64,000 nt of DNA from Cloacibacillus evryensis DSM 19522 (GTDB taxonomy: Bacteria; Synergistota; Synergistia; Synergistales; Synergistaceae). Within the stretch, counting starts at the first letter, position 1, and each line of letters starts with the position of its first letter. Where the stretch lies: the NCBI RefSeq assembly GCF_000585335.1, contig NZ_KK073872.1, positions 2,595,283 to 2,659,282 of the forward strand, written 5' to 3'. Shown here in pieces: positions 9,444 to 18,085 of this stretch. Made by a program: the position numbers and the translations under genes. The notes beneath the pieces are model-generated. The model searched no databases, was not told the DNA's origin, and saw only the letters and a program-made list of their open reading frames with translations.

Positions 9444-10565
9444 CTATTTCAACAGGGTGAGCATCGCTCCCGCGGCAACCGCCGTGCCGATGACGCCGGC
9501 GACGTTAGGTCCCATGGCGTGCATCAGAACATACTGGCCGGGGAACTCCTTTGATACTACCTTCTGGCAGACACGCGCCGCCATCGGGACCGCCGACACT
9601 CCGGCAGCGCCGATAATGGGATTGATCTTGCCGCCCGAGAGGACCTTCATGAGCTGGCCGAAGACGACTCCGCCAGCCGTGCTGAATATGAAAGCTATGA
9701 GCCCCAGGCAGATTATCTTGATCGTCGCGAGCGTAAGGAAGGTCTCGGCGTTCATCGTCGCGCCGACGGAGATGCCGAGGAATATCGTCGTGGCGTTGAG
9801 CACTTCGTTCTGCGCGGCGAGCGATAGGCGCTCGGTGCAGCCGCATTCACGCATGAGGTTCCCGAACATCAGCATTCCGATGAGCGGGACGGCGGCCGGA
9901 AGCACGAGTCCGCAGGCCAGCGTCGATATGATCGGGAAGAGGATGCGTTCGGTACGGGAGACCGGGCGAAGCTGTTCCATCTTTATCGAGCGGTCGGCCT
10001 TGGTCGTCAGCAGTTTGATGACTGGCGGCTGGATCAGCGGAACGAGCGACATATAGCTATAGGCCGCCACCGCCACCGCCGGCAGGATCGCGGGGGCCAG
10101 CTTCGCACAGAGATAGATCGCGGTCGGACCGTCAGCTCCGCCGATGATGCCGATGCCGGCGGCCTCCTGGATCGTGAAGCCCATCAGCATCGCGCCGATG
10201 ACGGCTACGAAAACGCCAAGCTGGGCGGCGGCCCCGAGCAGGAATGTCACGGGGTTCGCAAGCAGCGGGCCGAAGTCCGTCAGCGCTCCGATGCCCATAA
10301 ATATTATGATCGGATAGAGTTCATGGTTGATCCCGAACATAACATAGTAAAGAAAGCCTCCCTCGTCTATGATCCCGGAAAGCGGGAGGTTCACCAGCAG
10401 GCAGCCGAAGGCTATCGGCATCAGGAGCAGCGGCTCAAAGTCCTTCCCTATTGCAAGATAGAGCAGGATAAACGAGATGAACAGCATCAGAAGGTTGCCG
10501 GTCGTGAGAGCGATAAACCCGGACTGATCAACAACGCCTTTAAGAGCGGTCATGTAAAGTTCCAT
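9444..10565 (-). CDS. oadB: Na+-translocating decarboxylase beta subunit
   Basis: A 373-residue polytopic protein of the OadB/GcdB/MmdB family. It couples decarboxylation of a carboxybiotin to Na+ export. The conserved GGADGPTAIY segment (142-151) holds the Asp used in Na+ binding, and the C-terminal GPNVAGVIGTA motif is also present. It starts 2 bp after the stop of the oadG-like gene. The carboxyltransferase (alpha) and biotin-carrier genes are not nearby, so the substrate (oxaloacetate, methylmalonyl-CoA or glutaconyl-CoA) cannot be assigned. Confidence 0.93.
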   Translation of the reverse strand: MELYMTALKGVVDQSGFIALTTGNLLMLFISFILLYLAIGKDFEPLLLMPIAFGCLLVNLPLSGIIDEGGFLYYVMFGINHELYPIIIFMGIGALTDFGPLLANPVTFLLGAAAQLGVFVAVIGAMLMGFTIQEAAGIGIIGGADGPTAIYLCAKLAPAILPAVAVAAYSYMSLVPLIQPPVIKLLTTKADRSIKMEQLRPVSRTERILFPIISTLACGLVLPAAVPLIGMLMFGNLMRECGCTERLSLAAQNEVLNATTIFLGISVGATMNAETFLTLATIKIICLGLIAFIFSTAGGVVFGQLMKVLSGGKINPIIGAAGVSAVPMAARVCQKVVSKEFPGQYVLMHAMGPNVAGVIGTAVAAGAMLTLLK

Positions 10566-10567
10566 TG

Positions 10568-10741
10568 TTATTTACCCTCCGGAGCCTTTTTGTCGAGCAT
10601 AGCGGCAACTTTGCCGGTAACTGTCATTACCAGCATAAGCCCGATTATCACGAGAAAAACAATACTCATCGAGATGAAGGACATAATAAGCGCCCCCATA
10701 GGCCCAACAAAATAGGAACTGAGTGAAGCCGTAACAGGCAT
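10568..10741 (-). CDS. OadG-like small decarboxylase subunit
   Basis: A 57-residue peptide with one transmembrane helix (about residues 16-42) and a short charged tail, starting with ATG at 10741 behind GGAGG. Size, topology and position directly in front of oadB fit the gamma/delta subunit that holds the Na+ pump complex together. Sequence conservation in this family is low, so the call rests mainly on context. Confidence 0.75.
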   Translation of the reverse strand: MPVTASLSSYFVGPMGALIMSFISMSIVFLVIIGLMLVMTVTGKVAAMLDKKAPEGK

Positions 10742-10852
10742 ATCAATTGCCTCCTAATATTTTGATGTGGAATGCGTTTCCACTACACAGAATAAATATT
10801 GAACAGCACTATCAGTATATAAAAATATGAGGTGGGTATTTCTCCGGGGGTT

Positions 10853-11239
10853 TTATTCTCGTTTTTGGACAGTTTTAGGATCGCTGATGCCGCAGTAATG
10901 GGCATTAGCCATATAGACGTCTGCAAACAGGCAGGCGGCGGAGACCGGTCCCGTTCCAATTTCCGTCAGGACGGGAAGGCTGACGCGGAGCGTATCGAAC
11001 GAACTGTCGTCACGTATCCGCAGGCTCTTTTCCACCGTGACCGGAACCGAATTCACAGGCACGCAGATGGTGCCGAAGGGGATATCGGTATTGGCTGAAA
11101 GGTGCGCGATATCGGAATCGGCCTTTGCATACCCAGGCGAGACGAAGGAAAGCGGAGAACCCGCCACGAAGAGCATGGCGATGAGTACGAACAGAGCAAG
11201 CGCCGTCTTTTCTTTAGACTGTGTAGAAGCGATCGTCAT
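10853..11239 (-). CDS. hypothetical secreted protein
   Basis: A 128-residue protein with a hydrophobic N-terminal segment (about 12-32) that could be a signal peptide or anchor, followed by a polar domain with two cysteines. It was not recognised as any family. It is preceded by AAGGAAGGAG and sits between the OadG-like gene at 10568-10741 and a second OadG-like peptide at 11334-11504, all on the minus strand. It may therefore belong to the decarboxylase operon as an accessory protein, but that is inference. Confidence 0.55.
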   Translation of the reverse strand: MTIASTQSKEKTALALFVLIAMLFVAGSPLSFVSPGYAKADSDIAHLSANTDIPFGTICVPVNSVPVTVEKSLRIRDDSSFDTLRVSLPVLTEIGTGPVSAACLFADVYMANAHYCGISDPKTVQKRE

Positions 11240-11333
11240 CCACCATGCACTCCTTCCTTGTTAAATCAAAAATCCCGTATAGATTAAATACCATTTTACT
11301 TAATATTTCAACTGCGTATTCTTGCCTAAATAT

Positions 11334-11504
11334 TTAACCCATGAATTTTTTCATGAGATACGTGCAAATTATCACCACCACGCACATCACTACGATCCCG
11401 ATGGTACCGGAACCGCTGATTATTTCAGCCGACGCCTCAGCGGGAAGCGCGGCAAAGGCAAAGATGGTGAGCAGCAGAAGGAGCAGAAAAGTTTTATTTT
11501 TCAT
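11334..11504 (-). CDS. second OadG-related small membrane peptide
   Basis: A 56-residue peptide starting with ATG at 11504. Residues 4-26 look like a signal peptide or first helix, and residues 33-50 (IGIVVMCVVVIICTYL) form a transmembrane helix followed by a basic end (MKKFMG). Length and topology resemble the small subunits of Na+-pumping decarboxylases. It is the first gene of the group leading to oadB. Confidence 0.6.
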   Translation of the reverse strand: MKNKTFLLLLLLTIFAFAALPAEASAEIISGSGTIGIVVMCVVVIICTYLMKKFMG

Positions 11505-11692
11505 TGAACAGCCGCCTTTCTAAGGGCACAAAAAAGGACCTACCAGAATAACGCCTCTGATAAGTGCCGTTCATTTATTTTTATATCATAAAATCGCAGG
11601 AAGTCAATAATAAAAGGAGAAAAATTTATCGAAAAAAAGACTACTTCCGGGGATTCTCTTCCAAATTATCACAAAATTTGCATTATTCTAGT

Positions 11693-11729
11693 ACAAGCGC
11701 GGCCGCCCTCACGGCGGCCGCGCTTGTAA
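11693..11729. terminator. GC-rich hairpin after the amine dehydrogenase operon
   Basis: The arms AAGCGCGGCCGCC and GGCGGCCGCGCTT close on a 5-nt loop just behind the stop of the gene at 11742. The stem is very strong, but T-runs are short on both sides. Confidence 0.6.
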
Positions 11730-11741
11730 AGAGAGAGTTTA

Positions 11742-12890
11742 TTAAATGAACGCAGGTTCGAAGAAGAGGTCGTTTTCCGCAAATCTTGAAAGGCGGAATC
11801 TGTGCAGATCGACAAATGGCGCCTCTCCCATGAGAAGTTCCTTGCAGACACGCCCGCCGGAAGGACCGAACTGGAGCCCGTGGCCGCTCCAGCCACAGTT
11901 GACGAGAAGTCCCTCCACGGGAGTCCAGTCTATGATCGCATTGTGGTCCGGCGTGTTGTCATAGGCCCCCGACCACTGGCGCACGACGCGGATTCCGCGA
12001 AGCGCCGGTATCCTCTTAAGGATGCTGGTGGTAACTCCTTCGAGGAATTTGGCGCTGTTGCCGGCCTCTACCGTATGCGGCTCGCCTGGGTCGTCGCGTC
12101 CGAACATGAATGTGCCGTTCGGGCACTGCTTGAAATACGCCCCGTCGTCAAGGCAGAGGACCATCGGGCAGTTAAAGATCTCGACCGCCTCCGTGATAAG
12201 TATATTGTGGCGTTCGGGGTAGACCGGAAGCTCCACGCCCACAGTCGCCGCAAGCGGCGTAGACCAGGGGCCGGCGGTAAGGAGCACCTTCGGCGCGTGC
12301 CATTCTTCCCCGCTCTCGGTCACGACTCCCTTTATCCTGCCGTTCTCCGCAAGCAGCTTCGTGACCGGCGTGTATGTCTTTATCTCAGCGCCGAGGCGGC
12401 GCGCGGCGTGCCCGTAAGCCAGCGTCAGCGTCTGCGGGTTGATATGCCCGTCGTCGCCGCAGAAGGCGGCGCCGAGGATGCCGTCAAGGTTCAGATAAGG
12501 CCATCTGTCGTGGATCTCCGCGGGAGTCATCATCACAGACGGTATATCGAGACTTTTCTGAAGCGTGACGTTTTTATTGAGCTGCTCCATGCAGGGGTCC
12601 GAATAGGCGACCCACATGTAGCCCCATTGAGTGAACTCGAGCTTCATGCCCGTGTCCAGCTCCTCTTCAAGCGTCGGGAACACGGAGAGGTTATATTGAG
12701 CCATACGCAGGTTGACCTCGGTCCCGAAATGCTGGCGAAGCCCGGCCGCCGAACGCCCGGAACCGCCGGAGGAGAGGTATTCCTTTTCAAAGAGGACCGT
12801 CTTTACTCCGGCCTTCGCCAGTTCATAGGCGGCAGACGATCCATGCACGCCGCCGCCAACTATGATCACATCAGCAGTTTTTACTGTCAT
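11742..12890 (-). CDS. FAD-dependent amine/D-amino-acid dehydrogenase subunit (DAO/HcnC family)
   Basis: A 382-residue flavoprotein with an N-terminal FAD-binding Rossmann motif (IIVGGGVHGSSAAYELA, about 9-25) and a DAO-type substrate domain with a C-terminal NCGWSGHGLQFGPSGG segment. It is the catalytic subunit of a five-gene set transcribed from 15165 down to 11742. Related complexes oxidise sarcosine, glycine, proline or opines at the flavin and pass electrons through Fe-S centres. The specific substrate is not evident. In this genome a sarcosine- or proline-type role would fit the amino-acid fermentation setting, but that is inference. Confidence 0.9.
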   Translation of the reverse strand: MTVKTADVIIVGGGVHGSSAAYELAKAGVKTVLFEKEYLSSGGSGRSAAGLRQHFGTEVNLRMAQYNLSVFPTLEEELDTGMKLEFTQWGYMWVAYSDPCMEQLNKNVTLQKSLDIPSVMMTPAEIHDRWPYLNLDGILGAAFCGDDGHINPQTLTLAYGHAARRLGAEIKTYTPVTKLLAENGRIKGVVTESGEEWHAPKVLLTAGPWSTPLAATVGVELPVYPERHNILITEAVEIFNCPMVLCLDDGAYFKQCPNGTFMFGRDDPGEPHTVEAGNSAKFLEGVTTSILKRIPALRGIRVVRQWSGAYDNTPDHNAIIDWTPVEGLLVNCGWSGHGLQFGPSGGRVCKELLMGEAPFVDLHRFRLSRFAENDLFFEPAFI

Positions 12891-12904
12891 GGCATACTAC
12901 CTCC

Positions 12905-13171
12905 CTAGTCTTCGTCAGCCAAAAGCATGGCCTTTATCGGCTTCACGGGCGGACGGATGACCCCGGCCCTCACTTCGGCGATCGGTTTTCCGGTGGCGCG
13001 CGCAAGCTCGCGGATGATGATGTCGCGGCATCCGCGTCCCTGGCATGGTCCCATGCCGACGCGCAGGATGCGCTTCAATTCGTCAAATTCGGTGTAGCCC
13101 GCCGCTATCCATTTGCGGATCTCGTCGATCTCTACCTCTTCACAGCGGCATATCACATTCACTTTCGCCAT
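12905..13171 (-). CDS. BFD-like [2Fe-2S] subunit of the dehydrogenase complex
   Basis: An 88-residue protein with the bacterioferritin-associated-ferredoxin arrangement C8-x-C10 ... C43-x4-C48 (CRC...GPCQGRGC). In homologous complexes this domain is often fused to the HcnB-type subunit; here it is a separate gene. It lies 14 bp upstream of the flavoprotein and 1 bp after the ferredoxin gene, which shows tight co-translation. Its role is electron transfer within the complex. Confidence 0.88.
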   Translation of the reverse strand: MAKVNVICRCEEVEIDEIRKWIAAGYTEFDELKRILRVGMGPCQGRGCRDIIIRELARATGKPIAEVRAGVIRPPVKPIKAMLLADED

Positions 13172-13172
13172 T

Positions 13173-13724
13173 TCAGCACTCCTCCTCCGGGCGCAGGCAT
13201 GCGGGCGCGTTCACCGCGACTGCGCGGATTTGATCCGTCAGCTCTTTTGGTATGACTACGCTGACCACATAGGTACGGTCTTTGGAGGGTTCGGTGACGG
13301 CGATCACTTCTCCCTCGGCCACGACTTCCCCGACGCGGTTGAGGCATTTGACCGTCTTGCCCTTTTCCGGCAGCGGCAGCATTTCGTAGGGCAGCTTGAC
13401 GACGGCTTTGTCCGAAGCGTAGGTCATGTCGATCACGAAGCAGGCTAGCCCAGGGCATCTCGATACGCAGATGCCGCAGCCGGTGCATTTGGCGTAGTCT
13501 ATCCGCGGTACGTCGTTTATGTCTTCAAAGGGAAGGACCGCCCCTGTCGGGCAGCTTGTGTAGCAGGGGTTGCAGGGGATGCGTTTGGGGCATTCTATGA
13601 CCGCGTAGCCGCCTTTTTTTGCTTCCCACGCCTCTTTCGGCGGCAGGACGGCTCCCTCCGTGTGTTCCACGAGGACGCCGCTGTTGAACAGTTTTTCTTT
13701 ATCGCATGCGCATGTGCAGCCCAT
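13173..13724 (-). CDS. 2x[4Fe-4S] ferredoxin subunit of the dehydrogenase complex
   Basis: A 183-residue protein with two [4Fe-4S] cysteine sets (C45, C51, C54, C58 and C80, C83, C86, C90) followed by a 90-residue beta-rich tail. The N-terminus has three extra cysteines (CTCAC at 3-7). Multi-subunit proline or sarcosine-type dehydrogenases of anaerobes carry such a subunit. It lies 3 bp after the NAD/FAD subunit. Confidence 0.88.
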   Translation of the reverse strand: MGCTCACDKEKLFNSGVLVEHTEGAVLPPKEAWEAKKGGYAVIECPKRIPCNPCYTSCPTGAVLPFEDINDVPRIDYAKCTGCGICVSRCPGLACFVIDMTYASDKAVVKLPYEMLPLPEKGKTVKCLNRVGEVVAEGEVIAVTEPSKDRTYVVSVVIPKELTDQIRAVAVNAPACLRPEEEC

Positions 13725-13727
13725 TGT

Positions 13728-14828
13728 CTACGCCTCCCATCTTTCTACGAGGACCTGGTCTATTCCCGCGAGGATTTTTTCTCCCACTTCTCCGGCGCGG
13801 AGGTGGTGAAGGCGGGTCCAGTATTCGTCGAATTTCTTGTCGTCTATTTTGTGTCCCAGGGCTTTGGCCGCCGAGTGACCCGCTATCCTTCCCTCCACCA
13901 TGGCGGCGGAGGCCTCTTCTATGCCGGAGGCGTCTCCCGCGACCCAGATGTCGGGGTTGCTGGTCTGCATGGTTTTGTCTCTGAAGGGCACGTAGCCGCA
14001 GAGCTGGGGGACGAACTGCATTTTGCAGCCCGACTGCCAGAAGAGTTCCGTCGTAGGCGTGAGGCCGACTGCCATGCAGATGATGTCGCAGTCGATTTTC
14101 TTCGGTTCGCCGATGAGCTGGAATTTATCGTCAAGCTCCTGAATGACCGCCCCTTCGAGGATTTTATCGCCGACGGCTTCTACGATGGTGTGTCTGAGAA
14201 GGATGGGGATGCCGAGGCGTCTTATCTTTGCCGCATGGACCCAGTAGCCGCCGATTTTCGGCATGGCTTCCACGACCGCCGCCACTTCGACTCCCGCCTG
14301 GGTGAGCTGGTAGCTGACGATAAGGCCGATGTTGCCCGCCCCCACCATGACGACTTTTTTGCCCGGCACGACGCCGTAGACGTTCATAAGTGTCTGGACC
14401 GCTCCCGCGCCGTAGACTCCGGGAAGGTCGTTGTTGGGGAAGGGGATCATTCTTTCCTGGGCGCCGGTCGCCACAACGGCTTTTTTGGCTTTGACGCGGT
14501 AGTAGTTTTCTTCGCCCGCCATTACGGTGTAGACGCCGTCCTCGGGGTAACAGCCGGTGACGGTGGAGTTGCAGTTGATTTTTACTTTGTCTCCGAGAGA
14601 AGCTATTTCGTCCAGGAGGATGTCGGCGATCTTATAGCCTCTGGTGCCGGCGTATTCGTCCTTGGAACCGAAAAATTTGTGGGTCTGCTTTACGAGCTGC
14701 CCTCCCGGGTGGAGATCGCTCTCTATCACCGTGACTTTAGCTCCCGCCGCCGCGGCTTCGGCCGCCGCGCAGAGGCCCGCCGCTCCGCCGCCGATCACGA
14801 GGAGGTCTGTCTCATGTACTTTTTTCAT
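13728..14828 (-). CDS. FAD/NAD(P)-binding oxidoreductase subunit (HcnB-like)
   Basis: A 366-residue two-dinucleotide-binding flavoprotein of the pyridine nucleotide-disulfide reductase fold. The FAD motif is LVIGGGAAGLCAAAEA (about 10-25); a second nucleotide motif is VVMVGAGNIGLIVSY (about 159-173); a C-terminal FAD motif VWVAGDASGIEEA follows. It matches the alpha subunit of HcnABC, octopine-oxidase and proline-dehydrogenase complexes and probably links the flavin/Fe-S chain to NAD(P)H or ferredoxin. Confidence 0.9.
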   Translation of the reverse strand: MKKVHETDLLVIGGGAAGLCAAAEAAAAGAKVTVIESDLHPGGQLVKQTHKFFGSKDEYAGTRGYKIADILLDEIASLGDKVKINCNSTVTGCYPEDGVYTVMAGEENYYRVKAKKAVVATGAQERMIPFPNNDLPGVYGAGAVQTLMNVYGVVPGKKVVMVGAGNIGLIVSYQLTQAGVEVAAVVEAMPKIGGYWVHAAKIRRLGIPILLRHTIVEAVGDKILEGAVIQELDDKFQLIGEPKKIDCDIICMAVGLTPTTELFWQSGCKMQFVPQLCGYVPFRDKTMQTSNPDIWVAGDASGIEEASAAMVEGRIAGHSAAKALGHKIDDKKFDEYWTRLHHLRAGEVGEKILAGIDQVLVERWEA

Positions 14829-14844
14829 CTTAATATACCCCTCC

Positions 14845-15165
14845 TTAGCAGGCGTCCATGGGGACGCGGCCCTTGTCCCTTTGCGTCTCGACTTTCATCC
14901 CCGCCAAAAGCGGAGTGACGCAGGTACGGACGTTGGGGACTCCGTCTACCACCATGAAGCATGAGCTGCATTTGCCGATCGCGCAGAAGAAGCCGCGCGT
15001 CCTTTTCATCTCCGGCGTGACACGGTAGATGAGAACCCCGTTGGCGTGCAGCGCCATCGCTATCGGCTCTCCCTCGTATCCCTTGAACTCCTGCCCGTCG
15101 AAGGTGAATGTCACTTCCCTACCGTGCTTGTAGTCCAGTATCGGGTGTCTCTGGATCAGTTCCAT
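14845..15165 (-). CDS. [2Fe-2S] subunit of the dehydrogenase complex (HcnA-like)
   Basis: A 106-residue ferredoxin-fold protein with cluster cysteines C61-x4-C66-x2-C69 ... C82. The ATG at 15165 is preceded by GGAGGGAGAG; the open frame extends to 15219, but those codons have no start signal. It is the first gene of the five-gene operon. HcnA and the N-terminus of SoxA-type subunits have the same motif. Confidence 0.88.
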   Translation of the reverse strand: MELIQRHPILDYKHGREVTFTFDGQEFKGYEGEPIAMALHANGVLIYRVTPEMKRTRGFFCAIGKCSSCFMVVDGVPNVRTCVTPLLAGMKVETQRDKGRVPMDAC

Positions 15166-15552
15166 GCCCTCTCTCCCTCCTTGGTCTTGATAATAATGTA
15201 ATCCATAAAACAATCTCATTAAAATAACTAAACAATAACATAATACATCGCTTCATATTGTTTGAAAAATGATGTTTATGGCTATATATTATCGATTTTT
15301 TCAATATTTAATTGCCGCGTTTTTGCAGCATTTATCTTATTTATTTAATATAAAATCAACTAAAATTATTTTTTAGGAATTTTGAGCGCGAATAGCACTT
15401 TTATACAAATAAAAACAGTTGATAACTCTTTTATATTCTTTTTGCTCACTTTCTTGTTCATTATTAATTATCGAAAACATGTGAATTAACTCGCAAAATA
15501 ACTTCTTTGATATTTTGATATAATGAGCGTTGACACAAGAGGGGGAATTTGT
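15166..15552. other. AT-rich divergent regulatory region
   Basis: About 390 bp that are strikingly A+T rich compared with the flanks. The region separates the dehydrogenase operon (minus strand) from the cupin gene (plus strand) and must hold both promoters. A TATAAT-like box lies at about 15517. No coding potential or known riboswitch was recognised. Confidence 0.5.
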
Positions 15553-15885
15553 TTGAAGATCGAGGGCGTGCCTTATCAGACAGTGGACTGGAATAAAATT
15601 GAGCCCGTCGCGCACGGCGGCGAGAGCGGGGAGGCCCTGTGGAGGACCTTTGAAAAGGGCAACGTCCGCGCGCGCGTCGTGGAATACGGGGCCGGCTATC
15701 TTGCGGACCACTGGTGTCCGCGCGGTCATGTGCTCTTCGTGCTTGAGGGATCGGTGATCTCCGAGCTGGAGGACGGTACGAAAGAGGAGCTCACCCCGGG
15801 GATGGGCTACGTGGCGGAGGACGACGGGAAAAACCGTCATCGTTCATTTTCGCCGAACGGCGTGAAACTTTTCATCGTAGACTAG
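15553..15885 (+). CDS. DHCW-motif cupin protein
   Basis: A small single-domain beta-barrel protein. It is read as 110 residues from the TTG at 15553, which has an AGAGGGGG site at good distance; the ATG at 15523 has none. The motif DHWCPRGHVLFVLEG is characteristic of DHCW-type cupins, with histidines that could bind a metal. Function is unknown. It stands alone between a divergent operon and a convergent helicase gene. Confidence 0.75.
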   Translation: MKIEGVPYQTVDWNKIEPVAHGGESGEALWRTFEKGNVRARVVEYGAGYLADHWCPRGHVLFVLEGSVISELEDGTKEELTPGMGYVAEDDGKNRHRSFSPNGVKLFIVD

Positions 15886-15919
15886 AAGAGGGCGGCTCCG
15901 CCGCCCCTTTCCGTCTCTT

Positions 15920-17494
15920 TTATTCTTCTTCCGAATTGTCTTCGGTTATCTTGATCTGCCGTATCTTGTCTTCGAATCCGAAGACGGAGGCGTCTATTTT
16001 GTTGACCGCGATATCTATCTGATCCATATTCGAAAAGCGGTAGCCCTCCGGCAGGCGGTTGGCAAAACGTTTTATCTTCAGCAGCGCCTGCAGGTAGTTC
16101 CTCTCCGTCTTTCGCAGCAGGTCGGCGCACTCCATCGCGTCGGGCATCTCGTACTTCGCGAAGAGGCGCGCGATCGCGATGTTCACCTCGTGCTCCATCT
16201 CGTCGCTCCAGATGTCGCCGAGTATTTTTCTGACGCGCTTCCTTTCGTCCTGATCCTTTATCAGAGCCAGCATCTGCGTTATTTCGCGCAGCGCCGCTTC
16301 GACCTCCTTCGTTACGGAACGGACGCCGCGGCGGGGCATCGAACATTCGGCGATCGTCTGCGCCTCGGTTTCGACGGTTATCTCTTTTTTCAGCAGTCTG
16401 CCGATCGCCGGAAGCAGCTTTATCTTCGCCTCTTCGCGGGGCTTGTCAAGCGTCTCAAGGTAAAGTATCGCCGTATCGTAGTCGAAGTTCTCGCATTTGC
16501 TGCGCGGGATATAAGAGACGTATCCCGTGTCGAAATATCCCTTGCGTCCGGCGCGGCCGGCCATCTGCATGAATTCGTTCTTCGTCAGCGGCCCGTCGAT
16601 GAATTTCGCCATCTGGCCGAAGACGACCGTCTCCGCCGGCAGGTTCACGCCGAGCGAGAGCGCGTCGGTCCCAGCGACAACGTCTATTATCCGCTCGCGA
16701 AAGGCCATCTCCACCAGCAGCTTTTCTTTAGGCAGCATCGAGCCGAAGTACATGCCGACGCCGCGCAGCATCGTGTCCGGGACCTTTTCGACCTCCAGGA
16801 TCTGCGACATCTCGCGCAGGCGGTCGCGTTTGTCGCGGTCCACCTTGCGGCGGGTCCTGGCGATCTGCGCCGCGATCCATTCGACGCCTTTTTTGGAAAA
16901 GGCGAAGACAAGCGCGTCGCGGATCTGGGCGAAGCGCAGCCCGCGCTGTTTGTAAACGAGCTTCGTGACGCGTTTTTCCGTCTCAAAGAGGGCAAAATCG
17001 CGCCGCGCCATCTCCTCAAGGTAGCCGCGCACCTTATCCGGGTTGCCGAAGGTGGCGGACATCACGAGGATGCCGCTCTCGTCAGAGGTGCGGCGCAGGC
17101 CGTCTATGTAGGCGCGGGCGCGCTCCGGGTCGTTGAAGATGAAATGGAACTCGTCGATTATGACCTTTTGTCCGGGGATGTGGGCATATTTGAGGGTGTA
17201 TATCTCCTGCGTGCAGCAGAGCACCTCGGCACCGGCGTTTTTCTTGAAATCGCCGGTCTCGAGCCCCACGTCGAAGCCCATCGATTTAAGTTCAAGGTAG
17301 CGTTCGTTGGAGAGGGCCTTGATCGGCGCGGTAAAGATCACGCGCCCTTCCGGCATCTGAGGCGTGCCGTCGCGGCTCATGAGTCCGGCCCATATATAGG
17401 CGACCCAGGTTTTGCCGCTGCCTGTCGGAGCGGAGAGGATCGCGTCCTTCCCCGCTATTGTCTCAAGCGCTTTTTCCTGCCATTGATATAGCAT
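15920..17494 (-). CDS. DEAD/DEAH box helicase, Ski2-like
   Basis: A 524-residue superfamily 2 helicase. Motifs in order: Walker A APTGSGKT (about 21-28), TAPIKAL (Ia), DEFH (motif II), SAT (motif III) and a C-terminal domain with FMQMAGRAGRKG (motif VI). The DEFH box and the AGRAGR form indicate the Ski2/Mtr4-like group, which unwinds RNA or DNA with ATP. It lacks the extra C-terminal domains of eukaryotic Ski2. The stop lies about 35 bp from the convergent cupin gene; the GNAT gene upstream abuts its start. Confidence 0.88.
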   Translation of the reverse strand: MLYQWQEKALETIAGKDAILSAPTGSGKTWVAYIWAGLMSRDGTPQMPEGRVIFTAPIKALSNERYLELKSMGFDVGLETGDFKKNAGAEVLCCTQEIYTLKYAHIPGQKVIIDEFHFIFNDPERARAYIDGLRRTSDESGILVMSATFGNPDKVRGYLEEMARRDFALFETEKRVTKLVYKQRGLRFAQIRDALVFAFSKKGVEWIAAQIARTRRKVDRDKRDRLREMSQILEVEKVPDTMLRGVGMYFGSMLPKEKLLVEMAFRERIIDVVAGTDALSLGVNLPAETVVFGQMAKFIDGPLTKNEFMQMAGRAGRKGYFDTGYVSYIPRSKCENFDYDTAILYLETLDKPREEAKIKLLPAIGRLLKKEITVETEAQTIAECSMPRRGVRSVTKEVEAALREITQMLALIKDQDERKRVRKILGDIWSDEMEHEVNIAIARLFAKYEMPDAMECADLLRKTERNYLQALLKIKRFANRLPEGYRFSNMDQIDIAVNKIDASVFGFEDKIRQIKITEDNSEEE

Positions 17495-17495
17495 A

Positions 17496-17966
17496 TTATA
17501 GTTTTATGCGCATCACGGGAAGGAGCCGTTCCGGCAATCCCTCCGTCCGCTCTTCTCCTATCTTCTCCGCTCCCATGTGCCGGTAGAATTCCTCGGCGTT
17601 CGGGTCGGATACTATGTAAAGTTCCTCGGCTCCCATCGTCTCGGCGATCTCGCAGGCGTGAAGGAAGAGCTTTCCGCCCAGCCCGGTGCCAATTTCATCG
17701 GGAAGCACCCATAGATGTTCGAGCCATAATTTCCCGTCCTTTTTCTCAAGCGCATAAAAACCGACCTTTTCGTCTGTCTCCTCGTGCTCTATGAGATAAG
17801 AGGGATTGTTTTCGATAAAATCCTGCTCGATGTTGAGCATCTCCCGAAAGATGTTCATCACATCCACGGGGTAATCCCAGTAAGATTTGGATCTCCAGGC
17901 TATGTCTGTCAGTTCTTCCGCCTCTTCTGGCCTGGCCGGACGTATTCGAACGTCGTCATCGTACAT
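17496..17966 (-). CDS. GNAT family N-acetyltransferase
   Basis: A 156-residue acetyltransferase starting with the ATG at 17966; the upstream extension to 18017 lacks a ribosome site. The acetyl-CoA loop is LPDEIGTGLGGKLFLHA, with the Q/R-x-x-G-x-G/A pattern slightly altered to E-I-G-T-G-L-G. The C-terminal segment LYIVSDPNAEEFYRHMGAEKIGE is typical for the family. It ends 1 bp before the helicase start, so the pair is co-transcribed. The substrate is unknown. Confidence 0.85.
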   Translation of the reverse strand: MYDDDVRIRPARPEEAEELTDIAWRSKSYWDYPVDVMNIFREMLNIEQDFIENNPSYLIEHEETDEKVGFYALEKKDGKLWLEHLWVLPDEIGTGLGGKLFLHACEIAETMGAEELYIVSDPNAEEFYRHMGAEKIGEERTEGLPERLLPVMRIKL

Positions 17967-18085
17967 TTTGTTTATCGTGCTCCCCTTATATAAGATATGC
18001 GAGGTACATTGTACCACAACACTAATAAATAAGTTCAGCGTATTGCGCGCAGCTCTCCCAGCGGTCCGCGCCGGCCGGCCTGTTA

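Noticed and set aside
13662-14918. 418-codon plus-strand frame opposite the dehydrogenase genes
   Set aside because: It is antisense to a well-supported flavoprotein gene, with no ribosome site and no known motif.
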